From Apricaphanius iberus (Eukaryota > Chordata > Actinopteri > Cyprinodontiformes > Aphaniidae): a stretch of 64,000 nucleotides of DNA. This document shows, one piece after another, positions 1 to 13,261 of this stretch. The notes under the pieces were generated by a model that saw only the letters and a list, made by a program, of their open reading frames with translations, was not told where the DNA came from and did no database searches. Position 1 is the stretch's first letter. Each line of letters begins with the position of its first letter. The DNA is taken from positions 248,001 to 312,000 of the forward strand of contig JAPXFQ010000364.1 in the NCBI GenBank assembly GCA_028564705.1, written 5' to 3'. The position numbers were made by a program, and so were the translations under genes.

Positions 1-471
1 AAGAATCCTAATCTACGATTAATACAATATAAAATCCTTCATAGAGTGCATTATACAGGGCAACGGATGTTCAAGATGGGTTATACGCCGTCTGATACCT
101 GTTTACAATGTACAAGCAATCTACCAGACAATTATATTCATGCTCTTTGGTTCTGCCCACCTGTTAAGAAATATTGGTACCAGATATGTGAAGATCTATC
201 AAAGTGTCTGAAATGTAATATCACACCTGCTCCCACAGTTTGCTTGCTGGGAAATATAGATGAAGTTACCATGGATACAAAGTCTATGCAATTATTTTAC
301 ATCGCCTTATGCATCGCTAAGAAAAATATCCTCTTGAACTGGAAAAATAAAAATACTCTGAATATTAATCAATATAGAGATCTCCTTCTGGATTACATTG
401 GTCTAGAAACGGCATCTGCCTCCACATCTGATCAATCTTTCTGGTCACCCTTGATCAGTTCCATCACCTAG
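1..471 (+). mobile_element. 3' end of a non-LTR retrotransposon ORF2 (L1/Tx1-like)
   Basis: An open frame runs from base 1 to the TAG at 469-471 and gives the last ~156 residues of a longer protein that enters from outside the window. It reads NPNLRLIQYKILHRV near the start. It then has a zinc-knuckle-like motif CLQC-(13)-W-x-C, with the segment CLQCTSNLPDNYIHALWFC, followed by an aromatic-rich KKYWYQI. This CxxC...H...C pattern after the reverse transcriptase is typical of the C-terminus of L1/Tx1-clade ORF2 proteins. The catalytic reverse-transcriptase and endonuclease domains are outside the window. The visible part has no stop or frameshift, so the copy may be fairly young. The clade is inferred from the motif, not from an alignment. 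Confidence 0.72.
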
Positions 472-1872
472 TGGGGTCGGGCCCTTGATTCCGTTCTGTG
501 GGACACGGTTGCCGATGTGGAGCTTAAGGGTTGGTGGTGACTGCGGGGAGGTCCTTGGGGGTGGGTCCGCTTGCGGTTCGGCGGTAGGTGCCGTGACCCT
601 CGCCTGGGGTGGGACTTTGGGGGCTTTGTGTGGTGACTCCTAGTGGCTGCATGCGGCGCCTTAGAGGGGTCGTGCTGGCGGACACGGGTTACTGGCCTGG
701 TGCTGTGCTGCTCTGGGGGGGTCTGGGCTGGGCCTGGGGCTCGGGGTTCTGGGGCGGCGTGCCCCCCGGCTGGGGCCCTGGCTGGGGCTTGGCCGGGGGG
801 GCCGCTGCCGTCGGTGCCGGCTGGGGGGGGGCTGTGGTCGGCCGGTGGTTGGCGGGCGCTGCTGCCCTTTCCATCTCCCCGGGCTGGTTCTTGTCGCTTG
901 CTCCCCGGTGGCCGCTTGCCGCGTCCGGGCGTCGGCGAGAGGCCGTGGCGGGTGGCCGGCGTCTCCGGGCCCGATCGGCTATATTGACACTGGACATGGC
1001 TCCTGGGTCTTGGTCTTAGCCCTCGCGGGGGTGCTGGGGTGGGGGGCTCTGGCCGGTGTTGGTCGGCCTCCACGGTGACTGACCAGTTGGTGGGGTGTGG
1101 GCTGGTGGGTGGACGTGCTGGGTTCTGTTGCCACCCGGCCATCGGGCGGTAGTAGCAAGGCTGGAGGATGTCGGCCTGGGGATTGGCCGCCCGGGACTTC
1201 GGTCTGCTCACGGGCCTGGCGCGGCATGTCCGGGGTACCCGAGTCGGTGGTGCGCCGGGTTCCGGCCTCGGCCCGGGGGTCCTCGGACGCTGGCGGTGCC
1301 TGGGGCGTCTCTTATTGGCGGGGAGGCTTTTTACCATCTAGCACAGGCGCTCTTTTTAACGGGGTGCGCTTGGGACGGGAGGGGGGAGGGCGTTGAGGGT
1401 GAGGGGGGGCTAAACTCAACCTGGGTGTCTAGTGACATGTGTTTTGTTAGCAGTGTGAATGTTGGGAAGGATTTAGGTATGCCCCTGGCATGGGGGCTGG
1501 TGGATTGCCGGGGCCCCCATGGGGCTCGGCGGTACCGCTGCCGTGGGCCCCGACTGGACGTGCTGGGGCCTCCCACCCCTGGTGGATCGGGCCGAACGGG
1601 GGTGCCTATTGGAGTCAGCAGGGGAGCTGGCTCCCTGGGGTTGGCAATGGTCACCCCAGTTATTTTCTCCCCATCCCCATGCCTCTGTCCACCTGCTCCT
1701 TCATTCTACCATTCACAAGGCCTTGGGACGTGGGCACGTCACTGGGGTGCGGGATGGAGCTTCCGTCTTCGCTACCCGGTGGCGGCCTGGGTCCCGATTT
1801 TATTGAGCAACTTAGACACTACACTTGCAACATTTACAGGGAACGCACATGTAGGGACCTGGCGGTGTGGCG

Positions 1873-1913
1873 CCACAGGCGAGGCCCCCCCGTTGTGGGG
1901 GCCTCGCCTGTGG
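1873..1913. repeat. 17-bp perfect inverted repeat (hairpin)
   Basis: The arms CCACAGGCGAGGCCCCC (1873-1889) and its exact reverse complement (1897-1913) flank a 7-base loop. The pairing extends outward imperfectly by a few GC pairs. The stem is very GC-rich and lies inside the GC-rich 3' UTR-like block. Confidence 0.85.
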
Positions 1914-3652
1914 TGCCGGCACCCACTGGTTAAACGCATCTAGACACTGAGGGCCCGGGGGGGGAGATGGGGGTACCCGGCAGTATTCCCATGTCCCCCC
2001 CCTCTGTTTTAAGTGCACATTAGAACAACACGCAACAACACCACATTGAGCTGGGGGAGAGAGGCTGGGGGGTCTTTCCACACCCCTGTTCGTTGGACCA
2101 TCAGGGGTCGGAGCCCGGATAGAACATCACGCCGTCTGGTCGGGGTCCTGGGCTGGTGGGCTGCTCTTGCCGGTGTGGGGGCCTTGGCGGTCTACTTGTC
2201 CCCGTCCTGGTGGGCAAAGGGGTCTGTCTCCTGGGTGCAGGGGCAGGGTTCTCTATTGGGGCGTCTGTCCCTGGGCCTGGGAGTATGGAGTATAGTGTAC
2301 GTATGGGGGGTATGAATGAGTGTATAGCGTCCTTTTTTCGTATGTCCTGTATTTGTAAGAATGTGTACGCATGAGAGGGAGGGTACGTATGAGTGTCTCT
2401 GTCTGTCTATGTCTACCTGTCAGGTTGGGTGTTTGGCTGCTCTCTGGCCTGATGCATCTTCTTCCCTCCCCGTCACTCCCCGTCGGTGATGGTTGCTCCT
2501 GCCCGCTGGTTGATGATGACTCTCGATGCATGGGGCTGGGGGTCCCGGTTGCGGCCCGGCTCGGTCCTGGTGCATGTCGGGCGGGTCCTGGGTGGTCCGG
2601 TGTGTCGGGCGGCCGCTGTTTCGGGCCGATGTCCTCCTTGGATTGACTGGGGCACCTCTTATGGGGGTGCCGGGGTTGTAGAATAGGTTGGTGCCGTCCG
2701 GTGGATCGGTGGGGACCGTGCCTGGCGCCCAGTCCTCCTGCCGGTTCCAGGACTTCTGCTGGCTGGTCTGTTCGCCTGGTGGGGCTGTCCGGCATTGGCT
2801 GGGCCCCTGATCTTGGCGCCCCGCGTGGGGCGGGATCTGGACCCTGGAGCTGGAAGATCTGGATGTCCAGGTGCCGGCTGGGCACGGCCTGGGGAGGGCG
2901 TACATCCGCTGTGGCTCTTGCTGTGGCTCCCTGGCGTGTGGATGTGTGGAGGCGGGCCGGGTTGTTGGCGGTGGGTATTGGTCCGGGGTGGCGGCGGCGT
3001 GTGTTGTCCGTCGGTTGGCTGCGGGTCCTCCTTGCCTGCGGCGGCGGCGGGGGGCCCTTGTCGGCTGGTCCCTGGTTGGGGCCCCGCTGGGGGGCGGGGT
3101 GCCCCTGGTCCCCGTGGCCTCCGGTTCCTGATCCGGGCCCGCCCTGGCGTAGCCGGTTACCGGCGGAGCCCGTGGGCTCGTCACTGCGATCTCTCGGGCC
3201 CCAGCATTGCGGCTGGTGGGTGCTCCCCTGGGACTTCCATCTGTTCCTCTCTTGGTGGGTGATCGACCCTGCGCTGATCCGCCTGTGGACTCTGTACTCT
3301 GTGGGACCCTGGATGCATACATCTCTTGCCTCCTCCATGTCTGTGCCGATTCCTGTAGGACGGATTGACGGTTCCTTACACCAGCTATCAATCACTTGCA
3401 TGGGGAAACCTTATTCAGACCTGCATGCTCGCACACACATAGGTGTGGGGACATAGGTGAGGACGGACATATCTTAAGCTGAGGTTATCATCATTAGTTA
3501 GTTGTTCACAGGAGCTTACCAGAAATATTTGTATGATGTTCATTAATCAATGCTTGTGTGTAGTGAATGTATAATTCTTTGTTTATTCTACTAGATCCGA
3601 ACTATTGGTTTGGTTCTGTACAGTTTGTTGTTTTTGTTTTGTATTACTGTTT

Positions 3653-3670
3653 CTCTGCCGTCCGGCAGAG
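3653..3670. repeat. Short hairpin near the LINE 3' end
   Basis: CTCTGCCG-TC-CGGCAGAG is an 8-base perfect inverted repeat with a 2-base centre, in otherwise T-rich sequence ~170 bases before the poly(A) signal. LINE 3' ends often carry stem-loops recognised by the reverse transcriptase; that role is only inferred here. Confidence 0.6.
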
Positions 3671-3836
3671 GTGGAGGACTGGGATGTTTTCTTGTGTTCT
3701 TTATTTGCCTCCCTGTCTTGTGTCGTCGGTTCGCCCCTCTGTTGGTCCGGTTTCTTTTCTTCACCTTCTTCCTTTCTCCCTTCTTGTCTCAGTTTAATGT
3801 CCATGACGTCAGGAAATTGAACCCACAGTAATCACT

Positions 3837-3842
3837 AATAAA
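3837..3842 (+). terminator. AATAAA poly(A) signal at the probable LINE 3' end
   Basis: The canonical hexamer lies in the plus orientation downstream of the LINE ORF and its UTR-like block. No long A tail follows directly, so the exact end of the element is unclear. Confidence 0.45.
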
Positions 3843-3850
3843 GATTTTTC

Positions 3851-4517
3851 ATACATATACATCAAGTGGCGTACTACAGCGAAGCTGTAATACTCTGCTT
3901 GGGAAAGTAAAACTGTTGGGCTTGTACTCAGACAACAATTCTGAGTAGCATACTGCTAGACAGGACACGTTAAAAAAAAAAAAAAAGAGATATTTTTCTA
4001 TAGTATGGCCCATCGTCCAAATGTAATTGCATATTTTTGGTATTTGCTAAAACAAATACTTTTCAAGACTCTGGCCAAAGTGAAGATCTGCGTTTTCTCC
4101 GTTTTCAGTGTCTGCGTGTGGATGGATGAAACCGGACTTTTAAATGCAGCAACATCACCATCCGTGACAAAAAAACCTTTCCAACCTTACTTGTGCGACA
4201 TGTGTTTCCACTCAGCAAAAGCATTTATGCCCATCAGAGCTGTGTTGGTATTATCGATTTTCCAAGCCCTTTTTGCTCGCTTTTCTTTACCAGTTCTATG
4301 ACAGCTGCAAGTAGGAGTTAGAGAGTAGAAAATACTGGTGTCACTATTCTCCAAATTCTTTATTCAATTTGCTTTTCAATTTTAGGCTCACAATTCAAAT
4401 CTCGATTTTTTTTTCTCCTTACAATACAGAGCCCTATGTCATTTTTAGAGTAGTTTAATCTACAAGCATTGATTTTATTCATTACATTTTGTACGGTTAA
4501 TCTTATTTCAAAAGACA
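3851..4517. other. AT-rich spacer, no gene seen
   Basis: This stretch has low-complexity A/T sequence and a 15-base A run at ~3973-3987. The short open frame at 4005-4301 has no recognisable domain. Confidence 0.5.
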
Positions 4518-4525
4518 TAAGTGAT

Positions 4526-5670
4526 TAGGGATGGGTGATATAGAAAAAGAGCATATCTATAAAGGAATAGTTATATTGATCGATATCGAAAATTATCGAT
4601 AAATATCACATAATGTAAAAAAATATTTTAAGTGCCTCCCCAGTCATTTTGTTATTCTTCAATGAACTAATTTTAACTAAGAATTTAATTAATTAATTTT
4701 TCAAACGCTTCTTTTTATCATAACTAGTTTTGTAAGACACAGAAACAAATCAAGAGACCTGAGTAACAGTAAATGCAAAGAAAAGAAATGTTATTAACCA
4801 TTATATATATATTATGTTAGGGATTTAAATTAAAGGCATATCTTCATGCTTTTTAATCTTTTAAACATTTTATGACACTTTATAATTTTAATGGCTGAAA
4901 CATTGGGATTAGGTTGTCAATAAAGCTTATTCTAATTCACTTTTGCTCTGGTTCAGCTGTTGGCTAAAGCTAACCAGCTACTCACCAGAGTGTTGATGGA
5001 GCCCAGAACACTGCAGTCCAGTCAGTCACTGAGACCTGAAGCCAGCAGGTCTATCCAACCCCTCTTGTGTTTTGTTAAAGCGTTTTCGCTTCTGAGGACC
5101 GGGGTGCAGAACCGAGGGGAGATTTTAAAAGCCACAGGTGGTGTTAGCAGCACCATGCGACCTGGGTACGTTTCCTGTAAGAGATTCGTAGCAAGGTGGG
5201 AGAGGGGAGTCCTGCTTAAAAAAGCTGATTGTAGTTTTATATTTCGTTCATTATTGCTACATTTAGTGTTTTAGTGCATAGAGGATCGGTTCAGAACGGG
5301 ACGTAACCTTTACCTTAGCCACTAAAACATTGATCCATAACAACTTCCTCTGCTACTCCCTTGCTGTGACATCTGACCATGGCGAAGATACGGCGATGGT
5401 TTGCTTAGGAACTATCAAAAAATTCAGTTTCAGGTCAAATCATTTCATCCTTTATGTGGTTTGAAAGGAGAGACGGGTGGCTGACGCAGCTGCGTGGGTC
5501 AGCATTAATGATTCGTTTGGTGTAACTATTAACTGCTGTATTAAGCTACCCGATGAAAAAAATGAGGGGAAACTTCATTTTTGAAACTTTTTTATTGACC
5601 CCTTTGTTTTCTTTCGCACTAAACGTCTATCGATCGATATATACTGCTAGCGAATTATCGTCAAGCCCTA
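4526..5670. mobile_element. Non-autonomous hAT-type element (MITE-like, 1,145 bp), copy 1
   Basis: The element starts TAGGGATGGG and ends CAAGCCCTA, giving short imperfect terminal inverted repeats, TAGGGATGGG against TAGGGCTTGA. It is flanked by a perfect 8-bp target-site duplication TAAGTGAT at 4518-4525 and 5671-5678. An 8-bp duplication with TAGGG-type ends is characteristic of hAT transposons. No transposase is encoded. The subterminal regions are rich in ATCGAT/GATATC motifs at both ends. A diverged second copy in the same orientation starts at 44578. Confidence 0.8.
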
Positions 5671-5678
5671 TAAGTGAT

Positions 5679-8600
5679 GCAGTTTCCATTATTCTTGTGT
5701 AATGTATCACATTAGGCATTAATGCTCCTTTGATTTATAAACACCTTCATAAACCTTAGCACATTAGGGACTCCTTTACAAATCCTGTTGTAGGTAGCAC
5801 CAGAACTGCTTTAAAGGTTGAGTTTTTCTCTGTTTGTTTTGTTTTTTACAATCTGGCTTTGGCAAAAAATTATACGGCAAAGAGTAAGTGTTTCTTCGTT
5901 TCCAGTTATAAGGTAAAACAAGATAACTGCTTCTGTTTGGAGGTGAAGTCAAAGAAAAGGTAAAATGCTGTGACATATTTTTAGTTTAAATATTGACCGT
6001 CTGCATCTATTAACACTCCAGCAAGTAGCAGCCAGTCAGTACTGCCTTCAGCATTAGGACTTTGGTCAAATCAGTTAAAAGTGTTTTTGTGGTGAGCAAA
6101 AATTCTAAAGTGTTTTTGTGTATGTGCATGCATATTAACATATTAGGACCTCCGTTTCATTTAAGATTAGTGTTTTACTTTTTAATTTGATGAGCCTTTC
6201 ATATCTAAAGATACTGTGCCACAACTGTCCATGCCAAAAAGACAGACAGACCACACAATAAAGGGGAAGGTTGAGAGGGCAGCTGTCTTCAAAGGCTAAT
6301 TGTGTTGGTTCTAATAACAAATCAAGGTAGTCATGCAGGTAAGGTTTAAATCACTGCTATTAAGGGGGCTTCTCTGGCAGGGTTAATTTATAAGGCACAA
6401 TTGAATTATCAAACCCTCCACATACACACTTGGACACATATCTGTGCCTTCAAAGGACATTACAGGGGTATACAGACAGATTCCCAGCTTGCTTGAGTCA
6501 AACCTTTCCTTTACCTTAGACACATGCATTTTTAAATGCATTTTTTAAATTATGGACTCAAAAACTTAGAATCTTCTTCATAATTAGGCTGTAGGCAGAT
6601 TCAGCTCCCCATAAAATGAGCTAAAACTGGAATACACACATATTTATACATCTTTCACACAAACACTGTTGCCTGCAGCAAAATTCACTACTAGACATCA
6701 GATGCACAGAAGGGGGCTGCTTGCAGCAAGTGAACAAATCCAGCGCTCCGACAAATCTGTCAAGTCTACAGTCAACAGAGTGGAGAAGAATAGTCAGACA
6801 GCCTTCACAATTTGACTGTTGACTCGCTGTATGGTTCAAATTCCACTAAGCCCTGAACTTCAGTCAGTCTGACAGGAAGTACAAGAAAGCGCAGGAGCCA
6901 TCAAACAGAAGTCCACGTGTTACGTGAGGTCTACATACCTGCCCTAACGTCTCCTCGCTGCCTTATCGTAACACGCAGCTCGCCATTGGTACGCACAGCG
7001 GTGCGAGAACAGCTACAATTGTCTGTTTGCACATGGAGTATCCTCCCCCATCAGCTGTGCTGTAGCACCAGTGAAAGGGAGACAGCGAGGGAGATCAGAG
7101 TAATGAAGTGAAGGAGCTGTGTTGTGAGTGAGCTAATCAAAGTGAACCATGCAGGGCCACCTCTCCCTGTGATCAAGACTAGATGACCCAGGGCCATAAT
7201 TAGTCTGAGACTTTCATTCTGATAGCAGCAAATTAACAGACTTCATTAGGCTTTTTTTTTCCTCCTCCCCCCAATCTATTCCTGCTGCACCAAGATCACT
7301 AAAAGTACTTGTGTGTGAGCATTAACATGTACAACATCATAGTCATTTTTGGGTTTTTTTAAAAGAGGAGAAATCTATCCCACAGAGGGATTGAGTAAGT
7401 ATACTCCTTTTTCAAAATTCATTTGCAAATCTTGACTGAGGTTCACTGACACAATAAGATTCATGACTGATTATAAGGCTCTTAAACAGTGTGTATTGGC
7501 CTGTGGGTATGAACTTCAACAGGAATTTTATTCTCAGTGGAATAGTGCCCTCTATAGGACTTCTGAAGATGCATCATTGCCCTCTTAATATGTTTGTATA
7601 TGTCTATAAGCTAAATTAGTATTTTCAGACAGCTGTCATATCACATTTGAAGCATTGTTATCTCAATTTCTTTCCACAGCGACAGCGCCGGTCTGATTTT
7701 AACAGTTGTTAGGATCACCCTAACATTTCCGTAGTCATTCAGTGGACTGATGACAGCCTAAATCATTCATCACTGAAGTAATTTGTTCCTCTTCTTTTTT
7801 CCTGTTCTCCTCATACTCCTGCAAACATGTCTACGCCCACCCCTTTAACACCCCCCTCCCACCCCCTGTACACAAACCTGCATTGCACATGAAAAATCAC
7901 AGTAAAATATAAAGTCGCAGAGGCAAATATGTTTTTAACGAGCCCACCCATTACCTTAGTGATACGAGTACACATAAAAACAAAGCGGGATCAAATTGAA
8001 GTGCTGATGCTTGAAACACTGAGGCAGAACAAGGGACAGGGAAAACATAGGAGCAAAAAAAAAAAAATGGGGAAGGGGTGCATGACAAGGTTAACAACGC
8101 AGGGGAGGGGGGGAAACGAGAATGGGTGCGAACAGCTTGTGTGGACTATGAGTGTTTGAGACAAAACTGGTGACATTTTCAAGCATTTCAAGACAATGTT
8201 AAAAGGTGCAGGTAATTGGTGTGTAGGGCCCACTAAAGTGCTGTCAAAGCATCATAAAAGCAATTTGGCACGCTTGTATTATGTACACATTTTAATATGC
8301 TGAATAGGAAAATAATGGAACGGACATCATTTAAAGACTGCCATGTTTGCAATGTGTGCATTACCAGACCTTCCCTTTCAGTAACGACATGAAAAGCCTT
8401 TAATGATTTTTGCATTTGATGATATGTGTCATAACGGCACAGATTTTCTGAAGCCACACACAAAAACTCATTATAGAACTAATGGTGCTCTTCAAAATGT
8501 CAAAGCAAAAAACATGAAGTGAGTGTGGGGGGGGGGGGGGAGCAAAGAAGAAAAGACAGCCTTGCAGGAGAGAAAGTCCATTTGATCAGAGGCGATATAT

Positions 8601-11600
8601 AGCAGCGGAAAGAAATACTAACTGCAAGACAGCGTGAGACAGACATCCTGCTGCTATCCTAAGATACTCAGAGTGTTTCATAACAGTGTTTTACGTCCTT
8701 TTAGAGGCTAATTCTATCTCCTAACCTCAGTAACCGAAGACCTGCTGAGTCAACATATACATTACATTTTATATGAATAAAATCCAGCTGAAATGAGGAC
8801 AGTAATAAGGTGATTTGGGTTCTGCACTTAAGACAAATAGAGAATAAATGAATATGTAATAACTTTAGTTTCTAAAGCCACTTGGAGGAATTTAGCTTAA
8901 ACCTGGCCACCTACTACCATTTTACTCCTGTCATTTCATCCCCACCTTCTCTAGTGTTCAATCCTCCTAAATTCCTATGACTGTGTCCACCAACCTCCTC
9001 AGCTGCTTTTGTCTCATTGTAATTCAAAAGCTTATCAAGTTCTGCACACAGCAGACTACAAAAGCTCATGCTTTATCTGAGAAATTTCCCCACCTCTGAG
9101 AGACGCATTATCCACCGCGGATATGTTAAGTGGATATGTTAAGTGGGTCCAATTTAGAAGTATTCTGAGGGTTATTGTAGTTAAGGCCTACGGCGCTGAA
9201 GCACGGATTTTGAATGATCATGGCTCTTTAATGTGTCACATAGTTTGACAAGTCACGTCAAGCTGTCAGCTCTGACCGCTGACTTTAACTCCACCTGGGA
9301 GCATTCGCTTCCCAAAACAACCCAAACGAGCTTAACCTCTCCCACACACACACGCACACAACCTCTTCTATCAAGTATTCTACAAATACGCATTGTGAAG
9401 ACTGATAGAGCCCACACAAACACGCCTTCTTCCTAGGTCATTATATTTATATGGAAATGGGCTGTCTAATTATCTCTTACAGCGTGCCAGTAGTGAGGAA
9501 CGAACTTGTCGTTACCCAACTTCCTCTTTAACAGGCTACATTGATCTTGGATGCCTGGCGTCCTCTATGAGCAAAGCACTAATACCACATAGTAAAATTA
9601 TATCCAAAAGCTACATAACAAGGGGGAAACTTGTAAAGCCACCTTGTGTTAATACCTAATTTTTTTCCCCTACAGAATGTGCCTCACTTAACAATCGGCA
9701 ATTTAACAAACTCCAGGCTTTAATCTTTTAAATGGTGATGTATAATTAACACCAACTCATCTCTAAGTAAAGATTGACTTTCAATTACTTTGCAATCCAT
9801 TTATAAACACAACTGCAATAAGTAATAAACCCTGTAGTATAAAAAATAAATATAAACAAGACCAGCGAGCTCAATCAGCTTTAGTCATGTGTAAGATTGC
9901 AATGTTTGCCTGGACAAAACTAAAGCCATAGCTGCAAAGGACAGAGATTTATCTAATTACTGATCTATAAATGTAAAGCAAACAATAGTATGGTTCGGAG
10001 AGCCTCTGTATGTCTCAACACATAAATCCAAGTTGTGGTGATTGCTTTCTAATGCTACTCTAGCATTCCATTTCACCCAGTGAAAATACCAAAAGCACAG
10101 GAATACCAATGCCATTTTAGCATTGCCGTTTTATCTTCTGTCCCATCTTCAGTAAATGCAGCATCTTGAAGGCCATACAATAGTACCCAGCATCTATGTC
10201 GCATAAACGCTGATGTCTGTGTGAGGGTGCGGGAAAGCATCTCCTTCACTAGGGTGAAGCACACATTTACACTGGCTGACAGAAAGTTTGTTCTAGTTTC
10301 ATGATGCTTTTTTTGAAGACCACTAAACATTATTTGAGGTCAAACATAAGGTAAGATTCAAAAGCAGACATGAAGACAGGGCTAATGTGACAGATTTTTT
10401 TAATATTCATCAGTAGACAGATACAGTTTAAAAATATAAAAATAACTTTAGTAGTAGAGTTTACCAATTGGTTTAGCTATAAATGCACTGCTGAGGCGAG
10501 GTCCTTTAACTTTACCATTATGTCTTGAACAACATGAAAGAGTAGTTAAAGTTCGGAACGAGATGAGGTCAAGTTTAAGATGTAATTCTGTCATACTGCT
10601 AATATGTTTGTGCAAGAACCTGCTACTGCAGGGAGACCTGCAGTAAATCTTTTTTAAACCTACATGAAAACATATTTAGAGCTCTCACAAACCACTGTGA
10701 CCTGTTGCTGCTTTTCTTTTTCATCATAAGGTACATTTCCCGACTGCTGGTTTTTCCATCCCGTCTAAGGGCTCAACAGCAACAACTGTGTGTATATATA
10801 TATAGAGAGAGATTTTCAGATATATATTGATTGGTTAGCTCAAGTGGCCAGGTTAGCTACAACTCAGTGGTTTCCACAGCTTAGACGACATATAGAAGTT
10901 AGGAATTAAAAGAAATAATTGGGACCAAACTTTTTTAATCTTATTTTTTAGGCTGTATTTAAACATTCATATGCTTTAATGGCTAGGAAAAATTTAGGTT
11001 TTTTTTATTTATTTATTTATTTTTATTAGGGGATCAGATGTGAGGTCATGGTTAAAAAAAAAAAGTACGGCCCTTTTTACAGTTAGGAATTTAAGATATT
11101 CTGTGTTCATCTAAGGCTTTGAGAAGTTTTTTTTTTTAAAGTTTTCTGTAGTTTTGCCATCTTTGTCAGTGTGCTTTATTTTTATTAGGATTGATAAATG
11201 TCACAAAATGTGTAAAAAAGACTTATTATAAATTATCATTTGAAATGCTTATTGAGGTCATTTTAGATTTAACTATGCATAATGGCAAATATTTTAATTA
11301 AAAAGTTTCATAATCTTTACTTTTCACGCAATGGGGTGGCGTCATATGCTGTGCTCTATAGTTTCTAGTTATCAGATCCTGCACTTTTATCAAGAGTCAG
11401 TGTGTTCATTAGCATTGGATTGTGATCATTTTTCTTAAAAAATTGTAAATTATTGTGTTTGCTGTACAAACACCAGCCTGCCAGATCTCGAGCCCACAGT
11501 TTCACAAAAAAATAGGCAGCATCATCCGCATCTGGGTGTATTTTATGCAGCTGAACATGCCTTTAACTCCTGCTTTGGCTATGAAAAACCCGGTCATTTG

Positions 11601-13250
11601 TGGCGCTCACTTCAGACAAGAAGATTAAAATAAAACAGCGATGTAACAGAGTTTAACATGAGATACAGAATCAAAGATCAGGTTAGACTCACACCAGCTG
11701 CAGTGTTGCCGTGCTTACAGCCTAATGGGACCTCTGTCCGCAGCTGCTTCTAACTGCAGCAGCCAGCTGGGAGACACGACTGGATCAATCAGAAGCTCAG
11801 CTCTACGCAGATTGCTATCAAGGATTAGAATCAACTTGATATGCAGGTTGTAAAAGAAAGAGTCAAGTTAGCTTGCAGCACAGTGGCTAATAGTGTTAGC
11901 GTCGCCTAGCATTGGTTTTAATTGGCCTTAAATCCTTCCCCTGTTCTCCCCATCGTCTCTCACTGTTATCTGGGCCATGTAGTAGGCTTAAACCTATATG
12001 GTTGTGGTCCATCATGTGTAGTTGTAAATGTTTAAAACGTATTCTGTTTCAAAGTCGGCATCAAAAACCAGAGATTTTCAATTAATCGAGCTAACAGAAC
12101 TCCCTTCTGCAATGTCACTTCTGGTCTGGAATTCTCACAAAACGACTCTAAAAGCAAAAATAAAGTATATATTTGTACATTTGTATTTAGAAACTATTCA
12201 TAATATATTTATCTAAATTACGTTTTAAGGGGGGCTCTAACCTGCAATCTGCACTTAAATAAAATCCAAGTAATCATACAGTCTGTTACATGTATTTTTA
12301 ATTATTTCTATATTTTAATGGTGCAGTTGGTTTAAGTTACCACATCATGCTTGCATCCTGATGAGAAAAAAAAACTAATTTTGTGATCTTTGAGGACTGT
12401 GTATAATCAGGTCTCATTTATTAGCTGCCACTGAGAAAGGGCAGCTCTAACACTGTTGTTCTTTTTCAAAAATCCATCACTCAGCCATCTTTTGACAAGC
12501 AAATGCGAAGGAAAGAAAATTGCTGTTTATTCCGAACAGCAACAGAAATATGCATGTGGGAATATTTTAAAGTGCATACAATAATTGGCACAATTTACAA
12601 TTTCAGATAAAGAAAACACTGTGTGAGAAGGCAAAGAATTGCATCATTATACTAGCAATACATAAGTTTTAATGCAAACTGGAAATCAAAGTTCAGGAAA
12701 TGTAAAAAAAATAGATTAACAGCAGTAAGCTTAATAAGAATTTCTTTTAAGCATGTGGGACATTAGGAATTACAAAGTATAGAAAATGTGCAAACTGAAA
12801 TGCCAAGATATTGATGTACTGAGCCAGTTTACGATAAAGTAAATATGTTTCAGCATATAATAACCCAAAAGTTTATATTACTGGATGGAATTTTTTTTCA
12901 TCTAACAAAATTGGCTGCCTCACCTGATAAACCACATATATTAACCGTCCTATTTTGAAATCCCAATTTTATTATCCTTGACAAACTATTCAAATTGTTT
13001 TATCACTACACCCCTTAACATTTAAAAATAAAAGATTAAATGTAATTGTTCTTTGTCATCTCTCCGAAAAAAACATTGTAAATTTCGAACATCCGAAAGA
13101 ATGCCAGACATCTAAATTTAGCAGTGTTATTATGACTATTTTATCATTATTTCACCAACAGTGTACAGTTGAATTGCACATAATAGGCAATTTGGCCAAC
13201 TTTTTTGGCATTGTGCTTGGTAATGTACAAGATGACCTACAACGATGCCA
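5679..13250. other. Long non-coding stretch, no gene seen
   Basis: I found no exon with convincing protein similarity on either strand. The contents are AT-rich single-copy-looking sequence with simple tracts: a G run at ~8527-8541, a CA-rich tract at ~9343-9361 and short TA repeats near 10795. It may be an intron of the minus-strand formin gene, whose next exon downstream of 31587 was not found, or intergenic DNA. Confidence 0.4.
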
Positions 13251-13261
13251 CTTTTTTCAAA

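Larger units (their letters stand above)
472..3850 (+). mobile_element. GC-rich, strand-skewed 3' UTR-like block downstream of the LINE ORF
   Basis: Base composition changes abruptly right after the LINE stop codon. About 3 kb (to ~3480) is very GC-rich, with long G runs and G/T in clear excess on the plus strand. The last ~370 bases return to T-rich sequence and end with AATAAA at 3837-3842. The position between an ORF2 stop and a poly(A) signal suggests the 3' UTR of the same LINE. Many long overlapping frames on both strands (for example 468-1337 and 2253-3401 on minus) are Pro/Arg/Gly-rich and come from the composition, not from genes. An alternative is an unrelated GC-rich segment next to the LINE. 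The 3' boundary is uncertain: a 15-base A run at ~3973-3987 could also be the tail. Confidence 0.5.

Noticed and set aside
468..1337. 289-residue Pro/Arg-rich minus-strand open frame
   Set aside because: It lies in the GC-rich block where stop codons are rare. Overlapping frames are open on both strands and no domain is visible.
2253..3401. 382-residue minus-strand open frame, the longest in the window
   Set aside because: Same GC-rich block. The sequence is low-complexity Pro/Arg/Gly/Thr, an alternative frame at 2420-3391 is equally open, and nothing resembles a known family.
4960..5274. 104-residue plus-strand frame
   Set aside because: Inside the hAT-type MITE; the related copy at 44578 does not keep the frame.
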